Assembly (NCBI RefSeq): GCF_907165205.1
Contig: NC_058190.1
Span: forward strand, 17,554,001-17,618,000
Direction of reading: 5' to 3'
Source of the DNA: Coccinella septempunctata
Lineage: Eukaryota > Arthropoda > Insecta > Coleoptera > Coccinellidae
DNA length: 64,000 nt
Below are positions 48,631-60,354 of this stretch, in pieces. The translations under genes and the position numbers were made by a program. How positions within the stretch are numbered: position 1 is the stretch's first letter; each line of letters starts with the position of its first letter. The notes under the pieces were generated by a model that made no database searches, had not been told where the DNA came from, and was given only the letters and a program-made list of their open reading frames with translations.

Positions 48631-51513
48631 GATCACACTTTGCCGAATTGACCACTGAAATCTCAATTCCTATCTGAACTATCGAACTGAAATTCAACAT
48701 GTGCATCTCAATCATAAAACTATGTGCAGTTTCGAGATTTGGTTCGAATTGATCCAATAGTTCCTTAGGAATTGAAATGATATTTTGTCGAATCGACTTC
48801 GGAAATCTCCATTCCTATTAGAACTATCGATCTGAAATTCAACATGTGCATCTCATTTCGAAAACTATGTGCAGTTTCAAGATTTGGTTCGAATTGTTCC
48901 AACAGTTTTCGAGGAATTGATATCACACTTTGCCGAACACACCACTGAAATGTCAATTCCTATCTGCACTATCGAACTGAATTTCAACATGTGCATTTCA
49001 ATTCGAAAACTACGTGCAGTTTCAAGATTTGGTTCGAATTGATCCAACAGTTTTCGAGGAATTGATATCACACTTTGCCGAATTGACCACTGAAATCTCA
49101 ATTCCTATCTGAACTATCGAACTGAAATTCAACATGTGCATCTCAATTCGAAAACTATGTGCAGTTTCAATATTTGGTTCGAATCGATCCAATAGTACCT
49201 TAGGAATTGAAATGATATTTTGCCGAATCGACTACTGAAATCTTCATTCCTATCAGAACTATCGATCTGAAATTCAACATGTGCATCTCAATTCGAAAAC
49301 TATGTGCAGTTTCAAGATTCGGTTCGAATTGATCTAACAGTTTTCAAGGAATTGATATCACACTTTGCCGAATTGACCACTGAAATCTCAATTCCTATCT
49401 GCACTATCGAACTGAAATTCAACATGTTCATCTCAATTCGAAAACTGTGTAAAATTTCAAGATTTGGTTGGAATTGATCCAACAGTTTTCGAGGAATTGA
49501 TATCACACTTTGCCGAATTGACAACTGAAATCTCAATTCCTATCTGAACTATCGAACTGAAATTGAACATGTGCATCTCAATTCGAAAACTATGTGCAGT
49601 TTCAAGATTTGGTTCGAATCGATCCAATAGTTCCTTAGGAATTGAAATGATATTTTGCCGAATCGACTACTGAAATCTTCATTCCTATCAGAACTATCGA
49701 TCTGAAATTCAACATGTGCATCTCAATTCGAAAACTATGTGCAGTTTCAAGATTTGGGTCGAATTGGTTCAACAGTTTTTGAGGAATTGATATCACACTT
49801 TGCCGAATACACCACTGAAATCTCAATTCCTATCTGCACTATCGAACTGAAATTCAACATGTACATCTCAATTCGAAAACTATGTGCAGTTTCAAGATTT
49901 GGTTCGAATCGATCCAATAGTTCCTTAGGAATTGAAATGATATTTTGCCGAATCGACTACTGAAATCTTCATTCCTATCAGAACTATCGATCTGAAATTC
50001 AACATGTGCATCTCAATTCGAAAACTATGTGCAGTTTCAAGATTTGGGTCGAATTGGTTCAACAGTTTCTGAGGAATTGATATCACACTTTGCCGAATAG
50101 ACCACTGAAATCTCAATTCCTATCTGCACTATCGAACTGAAATTCAACATGTGCATCTCAATTCGAAAACCATGTGCAGTTTCAAGATTTGGTTCGAATT
50201 GATCCAACAGTTTTCGAGGAATTGATATCACACTTTGCCGAAATGACCACTGAAATCACAATTCCTATCTGAACTATCCAACTAAAATTCAACATGTGCA
50301 TCTCAAATCAAAAACTGTGTACAGTTTCGGGATTTGGGTCGAATTGATCCAATAGTTCCTTAGGAATTGAAATGTTATTTTGTCGATTCGACCACTGAAA
50401 TCTCAATTCCTATCTGAACTATCGAACTGAAATTCAACATGTGCATCTCAATTCGAAAACTGTGTAAAATTTCAATATTTGGTTGGAATCGATCCAACAG
50501 TTTTCGAGGAATTGATATCACACTTTGCCGAATTGACCACTGAAATCTCAATTCCTATCTGAACTATCGAACTGAAATTCAACATGTGCATCTCAATTCG
50601 AAAACTATGTGCAGTTTCAAAATTTGGTTCGAATCGATCCAATAGTTCCTTAGGAATTGAAATGATATTTTGCCGAATCGACTACTGAAATCTTCATTCC
50701 TATCAGAACTATCGATCTGAAATTCAACATGTGCATCTCAATTCGAAAACTATGTGCAGTTTCAAGATTTGGGTCGAATTGGTTCAACAGTTTTTGAGGA
50801 ATTGATATCACACTTTGCCGAATAGACCACTGAAATCTCAATTCCTATCTGCACTATCGAACTGAAATTCAACATGTGCATCTCAATTCGAAAACTATGT
50901 GCAGTTTCAAGATTTGGTTCGAATCGATCCAATAGTACCTTAGGAATTGAAATGATATTTTGCCGAATCGACTACTGAAATCTTCATTCCTATCAGAACT
51001 ATCGATCTGAAATTCAACATGTGCATCTCAATTCGAAAACTATGTGCAGTTTCAAGATTTGGGTCGAATTGGTTTAACAGTTTTTGAGGAATTGATATCA
51101 CACTTTGCCGAATAGACCACTGAAATCTCAATTCATATCTGCATTATCGAACTGAAATTCAACATGTGCATCTCAATCCGAAAACTATGTGCAGTTTCAA
51201 GATTTGGTTCGAATTGATCCAACAGTTTTCAAGGAATTGATATCACACTTTGCCGAATTGACCACTGAAATCTCAATTCCTATCTGAACTATCGAACTGA
51301 AATTCAACATGTGCATCTCAATCCGAAAACTATGTGCAGTTTCAAGATTTGGTTCGAATTAATCCAATAGTTCCTTAGGAATTGAAATGATATTTTGTCG
51401 AATCGACTTCTGAAATCTCCATTCCTATTAGAACTATCGATCTGAAATTCAACATGTGCATCTCATTTCGAAAACTATGTGCAGTTTCAAGATTTGGTTC
51501 GAATTGATCCAAC
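48631..51513 (-). repeat. Satellite array, block 16 (minus)
   Basis: About 20 monomers. The left edge is AGGAATTGA then GATCACACTTTGCC. It contains the GTGTAAAATTTCAA variant monomers and C-type monomers at 49925, 50650 and 50940. It ends at an AGTTTTCGA switch (51514-51522). Confidence 0.93.
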
Positions 51514-51522
51514 AGTTTTCGA

Positions 51523-52869
51523 ATTGAGATGCACATGTTGAATTTCAGTTCGATAGTGCAGATAGGAATTGAGATTTCAGTGGTCAATTCGGCAAAGTGT
51601 GATATCAATTCCTCGAAAACTGTTGGATCAATTCGAACCAAATCTTGAAACTGCACATAGTTTTCGAAATGAGATGCACATGTTGAATTTCAGATCGATA
51701 GTTCTAATAGGAATGGAGATTTCCGAAGTCGATTCGACAAAATATCATTTCAATTCCTAAGGAACTATTGGATCAATTCGAACCAAATCTCGAAACTGCA
51801 CATAGTTTTATGATTGAGATGCACATGTTGAATTTCAGTTCGATAGTTCAGATAGGAATTGAGATTTCAGTGGTCAATTCGGCAGAGTGTGATATCAATT
51901 CCTTGAAAACTGTTGGATCAATTCGAACCGAATCTTGAAACTGCACATAGTTTTCGAAATGAGATGCATATATTGAATTTCAGTTCGATATTTCTGATAG
52001 GAATTGAGATTTCAGTGGTCTATTCGGCAAAGTGTGATATCAATTCCTCAAAAACTGTTGAACCAATTCGACCCAAATCTTGAAAACGCACATAGCTTTC
52101 GAATTGAGATGCACATGTTGAATTTCAGTTCGATAGTTCAGATAGGAATTGAGATTTCAGTGGTCAATTCGGCAAAGTATGATATCAATTCCTTGAAAAC
52201 TGTTGGATCAATTCGAACCAAATCTTGAAACTGCACATAGTTTTCGGATTGAGATGCACATGTTGAATTTCAGTTCGATAGTTCAGATAGGAATTGATAT
52301 TTCAGTGGTCTATTCGGCAAAGTGTGATATCAATTCCTCAAAAACTGTTGAACCAATTCGACCCAAATCTTGAAAACGCACATAGTTTTCGAATTGAGAT
52401 GCACATGTTGAATTTCAGATCGATAGTTCTGATAGGAATGAAGATTTCAGTAGTCGATTCGGCAAAATATCATTTCAATTCCTAAGGTACTATTGGATCG
52501 ATTCGAACCAAATCTTGAAACTGCACATAGTTTTCGAATTGAGATGCACATGTTGAATTTCAGTTCGAAAGTTCAGATAGGAATTGAGATTTCAGTGGTC
52601 AATTCGGCAAAGTGTGATATCAATTCCTCGAAAACTGTTGGATCAATTCGAACCGAATCTTGAAACTGCACATAGTTTTCGAATTGAGATGCACATGTTG
52701 AATTTCAGTTCGGATAGTGCAGATAGGAATTGAGATTTCAGTGGTCTATTCGGCAAATTGTGATATCAATTCCTCGAAAACTGTTGAACCAATTCGACCC
52801 AAATCTTGAAACTGCACATAGTTTTCGAATTGAGATGCACATGTTGAATTTCAGTTCGATAGTTCAGAT
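51523..52869 (+). repeat. Satellite array, block 17 (plus)
   Basis: About 9.3 monomers, near-identical to block 15 at a 4248-bp offset. It ends at AGGAATTGA (52870-52878). Confidence 0.93.
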
Positions 52870-52878
52870 AGGAATTGA

Positions 52879-55616
52879 GATCACACTTTGCCGAATTGAC
52901 CACTGAAATCTCAATTCCTATCTGAACTATCGAACTGAAATTCAACATGTGCATCTCAATCATAAAACTATGTGCAGTTTCGAGATTTGGTTCGAATTGA
53001 TCCAATAGTTCCTTAGGAATTGAAATGATATTTTGTCGAATCGACTTCTGAAATCTCCATTCCTATTAGAACTATCGATCTGAAATTCAACATGTGCATC
53101 TCATTTCGAAAACTATGTGCAGTTTCAAGATTTGGTTCGAATTGTTCCAACAGTTTTCGAGGAATTGATATCACACTTTGCCGAACACACCACTGAAATG
53201 TCAATTCCTATCTGCACTATCGAACTGAATTTCAACATGTGCATTTCAATTCGAAAACTACGTGCAGTTTCAAGATTTGGTTCGAATTGATCCAACAGTT
53301 TTCGAGGAATTGATATCACACTTTGCCGAATTGACCACTGAAATCTCAATTCCTATCTGAACTATCGAACTGAAATTCAACATGTGCATCTCAATTCGAA
53401 AACTATGTGCAGTTTCAATATTTGGTTCGAATCGATCCAATAGTACCTTAGGAATTGAAATGATATTTTGCCGAATCGACTACTGAAATCTTCATTCCTA
53501 TCAGAACTATCGATCTGAAATTCAACATGTGCATCTCAATTCGAAAACTATGTGCAGTTTCAAGATTCGGTTCGAATTGATCTAACAGTTTTCAAGGAAT
53601 TGATATCACACTTTGCCGAATTGACCACTGAAATCTCAATTCCTATCTGCACTATCGAACTGAAATTCAACATGTGCATCTCAATTCGAAAACTATGTGC
53701 AGTTTCAAGATTTGGGTCGAATTGGTTTAACAGTTTTTGAGGAATTGATATCACACTTTGCCGAATAGACCACTGAAATCTCAATTCATATCTGCATTAT
53801 CGAACTGAAATTCAACATGGGCATCTCAATCCGAAAACTATGTGCAGTTTCAAGATTTGGTTCGAATTGATCCAATAGTTCCTTAGGAATTGAAATGATA
53901 TTTTGTCGAATCGACTTCTGAAATCTTAATTCCTATTAGAACTATCGATCTGAAATTCAACATGTGCATTTCATTTCGAAAACTATGTGCAGTTTCAAGA
54001 TTTGGTTCGAATTGATCCAACAGTTTTCGAGGAATTGATATCACACTTTGCCGAATAGACCACTGAAATCTCAATTCCTATCTGCACTATCGAACTGAAA
54101 TTCAACATGTGCATTTCAATTCGAAAACTACGTGCAGTTTCGAGATTTGGTTCGAATTGATCCAACAGTTTTCGAGGAATTGATATCACACTTTGCCGAA
54201 TTGACAACTGAAATCTCAATTCCTATCTGAACTATCAAACTGAAATTCAACATGTGCATCTCAATTCGAAAACTATGTGCAGTTTCAAGATTTGGGTCGA
54301 ATTGGTTTAACAGTTTTTGAGGAATTGATATCACACTTTGCCGAATAGAACACTGAAATCACAATTCCTATCTGAACTATCGAACTAAAATTCAACATGT
54401 GCATCTCAAATCAAAAACTGTGTACAGTTTCGGGATTTGGGTCGAATTGATCCAATAGTTCCTTAGGAATTGAAATGATATTTTGTCGATTCGACCACTG
54501 AAATCTCAATTCCTATCTGAACTATCGAACTGAAATTCAACATGTGCATCTCAATTCGAAAACTGTGTAAAATTTCAATATTTGGTTGGAATCGATCCAA
54601 CAGTTTTCGAGGAATTGATATCACACTTTGCCGAATTGACCACTGAAATCTCAATTCCTATCTGAACTATCGAACTGAAATTCAACATGTGCATCTCAAT
54701 TCGAAAACTATGTGCAGTTTCAAAATTTCGTTCGAATCGATCCAATAGTTCCTTAGGAATTGAAATGATATTTTGCCGAATCGACTACTGAAATCTTCAT
54801 TCCTATCAGAACTATCGATCTGAAATTCAACATGTGCATCTCAATTCGAAAACTATGTGCAGTTTCAAGATTTGGGTCGAATTAGTTCAACAGTTTTTGA
54901 GGAATTGATATCACACTTTGCCGAATAGACCACTGAAATCTCAATTCCTATCTGCACTATCGAACTGAAATTCAACATGTGCATCTCAATTCGAAAACTA
55001 TGTGCAGTTTCAAGATTTGGTTCGAATCGATCCAATAGTACCTTAGGAATTGAAATGATATTTTGCCGAATCGACTACTGAAATCTTCATTCCTATCAGA
55101 ACTATCGATCTGAAATTCAACATGTGCATCTCAATTCGAAAACTATGTGCAGTTTCAAGATTCGGTTCGAATTGATCTAACAGTTTTCAAGGAATTGATA
55201 TCACACTTTGCCGAATTGACCACTGAAATCTCAATTCCTATCTGCACTATCGAACTGAAATTCAACTTGTGCATCTCAATTCGAAAACTATGTGCAGTTT
55301 CAAGATTTGGTTCGAATTGATCCAACAGTTTTCAAGGAATTGATATCACACTTTGCCGAATTGACCACTGAAATCTCAATTCCTATCTGAACTATCGAAC
55401 TGAAATTCAACATGTGCATCTCAATCCGAAAACTATGTGCAGTTTCAAGATTTGGTTCGAATTAATCCAATAGTTCCTTAGGAATTGAAATGATATTTTG
55501 TCGAATCGACTTCTGAAATCTTAATTCCTATTAGAACTATCGATCTGAAATTCAACATGTGCATCTCATTTCGAAAACTATGTGCAGTTTCAAGATTTGG
55601 TTCGAATTGATCCAAC
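52879..55616 (-). repeat. Satellite array, block 18 (minus)
   Basis: About 19 monomers, matching block 4 at +40474 with few differences. It ends at an AGTTTTCGA switch (55617-55625). Confidence 0.93.
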
Positions 55617-58120
55617 AGTTTTCGAAATGAGATGCACATGTTGAATTTCAGTTCGATAGTGCAGATAGGAATTGAGATTTCAGTGGTCTATTCGGCAAAG
55701 TGTGATATCAATTCCTCGAAAACTGTTGGAACAATTCGAACCAAATCTTGAAACTGCACATAGTTTTCGAAATGAGATGCACATGTTGAATTTCAGATCG
55801 ATAGTTCTAATAGGAATGGAGATTTCCGAAGTCGATTCGACAAAATATCATTTCAATTCCTAAGGAACTATTGGATTAATTCGAACCAAATCTCGAAACT
55901 GCACATAGTTTTATGATTGAGATGCACATGTTGAATTTCAGTTCGATAGTTCAGATAGGAATTGAGATTTCAGTGGTCAATTCGGCAGAGTGTGATATCA
56001 ATTCCTTGAAAACTGTTGGATCAATTCGAACCGAATCTTGAAACTGCACATAGTTTTCGAAATGAGATGCATATATTGAATTTCAGTTCGATATTTCTGA
56101 TAGGAATTGAGATTTCAGTGTTCTATTCGGCAAAGTGTGATATCAATTCCTCAAAAACTGTTGAACCAATTCGACCCAAATCTTGAAAACGCACATAGCT
56201 TTCGAATTGAGATGCACATGTTGAATTTCAGTTCGATAGTTCAGATAGGAATTGAGATTTCAGTGGTCAATTCGGCAAAGTATGATATCAATTCCTTGAA
56301 AACTGTTGGATCAATTCGAACCAAATCTTGAAACTGCACATAGTTTTCGGATTGAGATGCACATGTTGAATTTCAGTTCGATAGTTCAGATAGGAATTGA
56401 TATTTCAGTGGTCTATTCGGCAAAGTGTGATATCAATTCCTCAAAAACTGTTGAACCAATTCGACCCAAATCTTGAAAACGCACATAGTTTTCGAATTGA
56501 GATGCACATGTTGAATTTCAGATCGATAGTTCTGATAGGAATGAAGATTTCAGTAGTCGATTCGGCAAAATATCATTTCAATTCCTAAGGTACTATTGGA
56601 TCGATTCGAACCAAATCTTGAAACTGCACATAGTTTTCGAATTGAGATGCACATGTTGAATTTCAGTTCGAAAGTTCAGATAGGAATTGAGAAGTGTGAT
56701 ATCAATTCCTCGAAAACTGTTGGATCAATTCGAACCGAATCTTGAAACTGCACATAGTTTTCGAATTGAGATGCACATGTTGAATTTCAGTTCGGATAGT
56801 GCAGATAGGAATTGAGATTTCAGTGGTCTATTCGGCAAATTGTGATATCAATTCCCCAAAAACTGTTGAACCAATTCGAGCCAAATCTTGAAACTGCACA
56901 TAGCTTTCGAATTGAGATGCACATGTTGAATTTCAGTTCGATAGTTCAGATAGGAATTGAGATTTCAGTGGTCAATTCGGCAAAGTATGATATCAATTCC
57001 TTGAAAACTGTTGGATCAATTCGAACCAAATCTTGAAACTGCACATAGTTTTCGGATTGAGATGCACATGTTGAATTTCAGTTCGATAGTTCAGATAGGA
57101 ATTGATATTTCAGTGGTCTATTCGGCAAAGTGTGATATCAATTCCTCAAAAACTGTTGAACCAATTCGACCCAAATCTTGAAAACGCACATAGTTTTCGA
57201 ATTGAGATGCACATGTTGAATTTCAGATCGATAGTTCTGATAGGAATGAAGATTTCAGTAGTCGATTCGGCAAAATATCATTTCAATTCCTAAGGTACTA
57301 TTGGATCGATTCGAACCAAATCTTGAAACTGCACATAGTTTTCGAATTGAGATGCACATGTTGAATTTCAGATCGATAGTTCTGATAGGAATGAAGATTT
57401 CACTAGTCGATTCGGCAAAATATCATTTCAATTCCTAAGGTACTATTGGATCGATTCGAACCAAATCTTGAAACTGCACATAGTTTTCGAATTGAGATGC
57501 ACATGTTGAATTTCAGTTCGATAGTTCAGATAGGAATTGAGATTTCAGTGGTCTATTCGGCAAAGTCTGATATCAATCCCTCGAAAACTGTTGGATCGAT
57601 TCGAACCAAATCTTGAAACTGCACATAGTTTTCGAATTGAGATGCACATGTTGAATTTCAGTTCGATAGTGCAGATAGGAATTGAGATTTCAGTGGTCTA
57701 TTCGGCAAATTGTGATATCAATTCCCCAAAAACTGTTGAACCAATTCGACCCAAATCTTGAAACTGCACATAGCTTTCGAATTGAGATGCACATGTTGAA
57801 TTTCAGATCGATAGTTCTGATAGGAATGAAGATTTCACTAGTCGATTCGGCAAAATATCATTTCAATTGGATCGATTCGAACCAAATCTTGAAACTGCAC
57901 ATAGTTTTCGAATTTAGATGCACATGTTGAATTTCAGTTTGATAGTTCAGATAGGAATTGAGATTTCAGTTGTCAATTCGGCAAAGTGTGATATAAATTC
58001 CTCGAAAACTGTTGGATCAATTCGAACCAAATCTTGAAACTGCACGTAGTTTTCGAATTGAGATGCACATGTTGAATTTCAGTTCGATAGTGCAGATAGG
58101 AATTGAGATTTCAGTGGTCG
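52885..58120. repeat. Dispersed segmental duplication II, copy 2 (partner 12410-17500)
   Basis: Continuous with the partner apart from one additional monomer after about 55900. It spans the switch at 55617. At about 58120 the sequence jumps to a C-type monomer (GTCGATTCGGCAAAATATC), where the partner continues with GTCTATACGGCC. Confidence 0.85.
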
Positions 58121-59098
58121 ATTCGGCAAAATATCATTTCAATTCCTAAGGTACTATTGGATCGATTCGAACCAAATCTTGAAACTGCACATAGTTTTCG
58201 AATTGAGATGCACATGTTGAATTTCAGTTCGAAAGTTCAGATAGGAATTGAGATTTCAGTGGTCAATTCGGCAAAGTGTGATATCAATTCCTCGAAAACT
58301 GTTGGTTCAATTCGAACCAAATCTTGAAATTTCACACAGGTTTCGAATTGAGATACACATGTTTAATTTCAGTTCGATAGTTCAGATAGGAATTGAGATT
58401 TCAGTGGTCAATTCGGCGAAGTGTGATATCAATTCCTCGAAAACTTTTGGATCAATTCGATAGTTTTGATAGTAATTGAGATTTCAGTGGACGATTCGAC
58501 ATAGTATCATTTGAATTCCTTAGGAACCATTGGATCAATTCGACCCAAATCTCGAAACTGTACACAGTTTTCGAATTGAGATGCACATGTTGAATTTCCA
58601 TTCGATAGTTCAGATAGGAATTGAGATTTCAGTGGTCTATTCGGCAAAGTGTGATATCAATTCCTCGAAAACTGTTGGTTCAATTCGAACCAAATCTTGA
58701 AATTTCACACAGGTTTCGAATTGAGATACACATGTTTAATTTCAGTTCGATAGTTCAGATAGGAATTGAGATTTCAGTGGTCAATTCGGCGAAGTGTGAT
58801 ATCAATTCCTCGAAAACTTTTGGATCAATTCGAACCAAATCTGGAAACTGCACATAGTTTTCGGATTGAGATGCACATGTTGAATTTCAGATCGATAGTT
58901 CTGATAGGAATGGAGAATTCAGTACTCGATTCGACAAAATATCATTTCAATTCCTAAGGAACTATTGGATCGATTCGAACCAAATCTTGAAACTGCACAT
59001 AGTTTTCGAATTGAGATGCACATGTTGAATTTCAGTTCGATAGTTCGGATGAGAATTGAGATTTCAGTGATCAATTCGGCAAAGTGTGATATCAATTC
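55626..59098 (+). repeat. Satellite array, block 19 (plus)
   Basis: About 24 monomers. A divergent monomer at about 58455-58560 (ATAGTTTTGATAGTAATTG, GGACGATTCGACATAG) is unlike its neighbours and may be an older variant. It ends at the same TGCAGATAGTGCAGAT switch as block 5. Confidence 0.93.
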
Positions 59099-59114
59099 TG
59101 CAGATAGTGCAGAT

Positions 59115-60348
59115 CTGAAATTCAACATGTGCATCTCAATTCGTAAACTATGTGCAGTTTCAAGATTTGGGTCGAATTGGTTCAACAGTTTTTGAGGAAT
59201 TGATATCACACTTTGCCGAATAGACCACTAAAATCTCAATTCCTATCTGCACTATCGAACTGAAATTCAACATGTGCATCTAAATTCGAAAACTATGTGC
59301 AGTTTCAAGATTTGGTTCGAATCGATCCAATAGTTCCTTAGGAATTTAAATGATATTTTGCCGAATCGAATGTGCAGTTTCAAGATTTGGGTCGAATTGG
59401 TTTAACAGTTTTTGAGGAATTGATATCACACTTTGCCGAATAGACCACTGAAATCTCAATTCATATCTGCACTATCGAACTGAAATTCAACATGTGCATC
59501 TCAATTCGAAAACTATGTGCTGTTTCAAGATTTGGTTCGAATTGATCCAACAGTTTTCAAGGAATTGTTATCACACTTTGCCGAATTGACCACTGAAATC
59601 TCAATTCCTATCTGAACTATCGAACTGAAATTCAACATGGGCATCTCAATCCGAAAACTATGTGCAGTTTCAAGATTTGGTTCGAATTGATCCAATAGTT
59701 CCTTAGGAATTGAAATGATATTTTTTCGAATCGACTTCTGAAATCTTAATTCCTATTAGAACTATCGATCTGAAATTCAACATGTGCATTTCATTTCGAA
59801 AACTATGTGCAGTTTCAAGATTTGGTTCGAATTGATCCAACAGTTTTCGAGGAATTGATATCACACTTTGCCGAATAGACCACTGAAATCTCAATTCCTA
59901 TCTGCACTATCGAACTGAAATTCAACATGTGCATTTCAATTCGAAAACTACGTGCAGTTTCAAGAGTTGGTTCGAATTGATATAACAGTTTCTGAGGAAT
60001 TGATATCACACTTTGCCGAATAGACCACTGAAATCTCAATTCCTATCTGCACTATCGAACTGAAATTCAACATGTGCATCTCAATTCGAAAACCATGTGC
60101 AGTTTCAAGATTTGGTTCGAATTGATCCAACAGTTTTCGAGGAATTGATATCACACTTTGCCGAAATGACCACTGAAATCACAATTCCTATCTGAACTAT
60201 CCAACTAAAATTCAACATGTGCATCTCAAATCAAAAACTGTGTACAGTTTCGGGATTTGGGTCGAATTGATCCAATAGTTCCTTAGGAATTGAAATGATA
60301 TTTTGTCGATTCGACCACTGAAATCTCAATTCCTATCTGAACTATCGA
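59115..60348 (-). repeat. Satellite array, block 20 (minus)
   Basis: About 8.5 monomers, the copy of block 6 at +33434, including the truncated monomer near 59372. It ends at the 15-bp hairpin switch (arms 60339-60348 and 60355-60364). Confidence 0.93.
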
Positions 60349-60354
60349 ACTGAA

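Larger units (their letters stand above)
47266..51513. repeat. Mosaic super-unit, 4248 bp (plus arm and minus arm)
   Basis: From one AGTTTTCGA switch to the next: 1356 bp of plus satellite and about 2.9 kb of minus satellite. The next unit (51514-55616) is 4103 bp, exactly one monomer (145 bp) shorter. Landmarks 47321, 47756, 48046, 48518, 48765 and 48877 recur at +4248. Confidence 0.85.
51514..55616. repeat. Mosaic super-unit, 4103 bp (plus arm and minus arm)
   Basis: The same architecture as 47266-51513 with one monomer fewer. The equivalent unit at 11007-15142 is 4136 bp. The extra 33 bp there is the undeleted palindrome centre at 12389. Confidence 0.85.
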
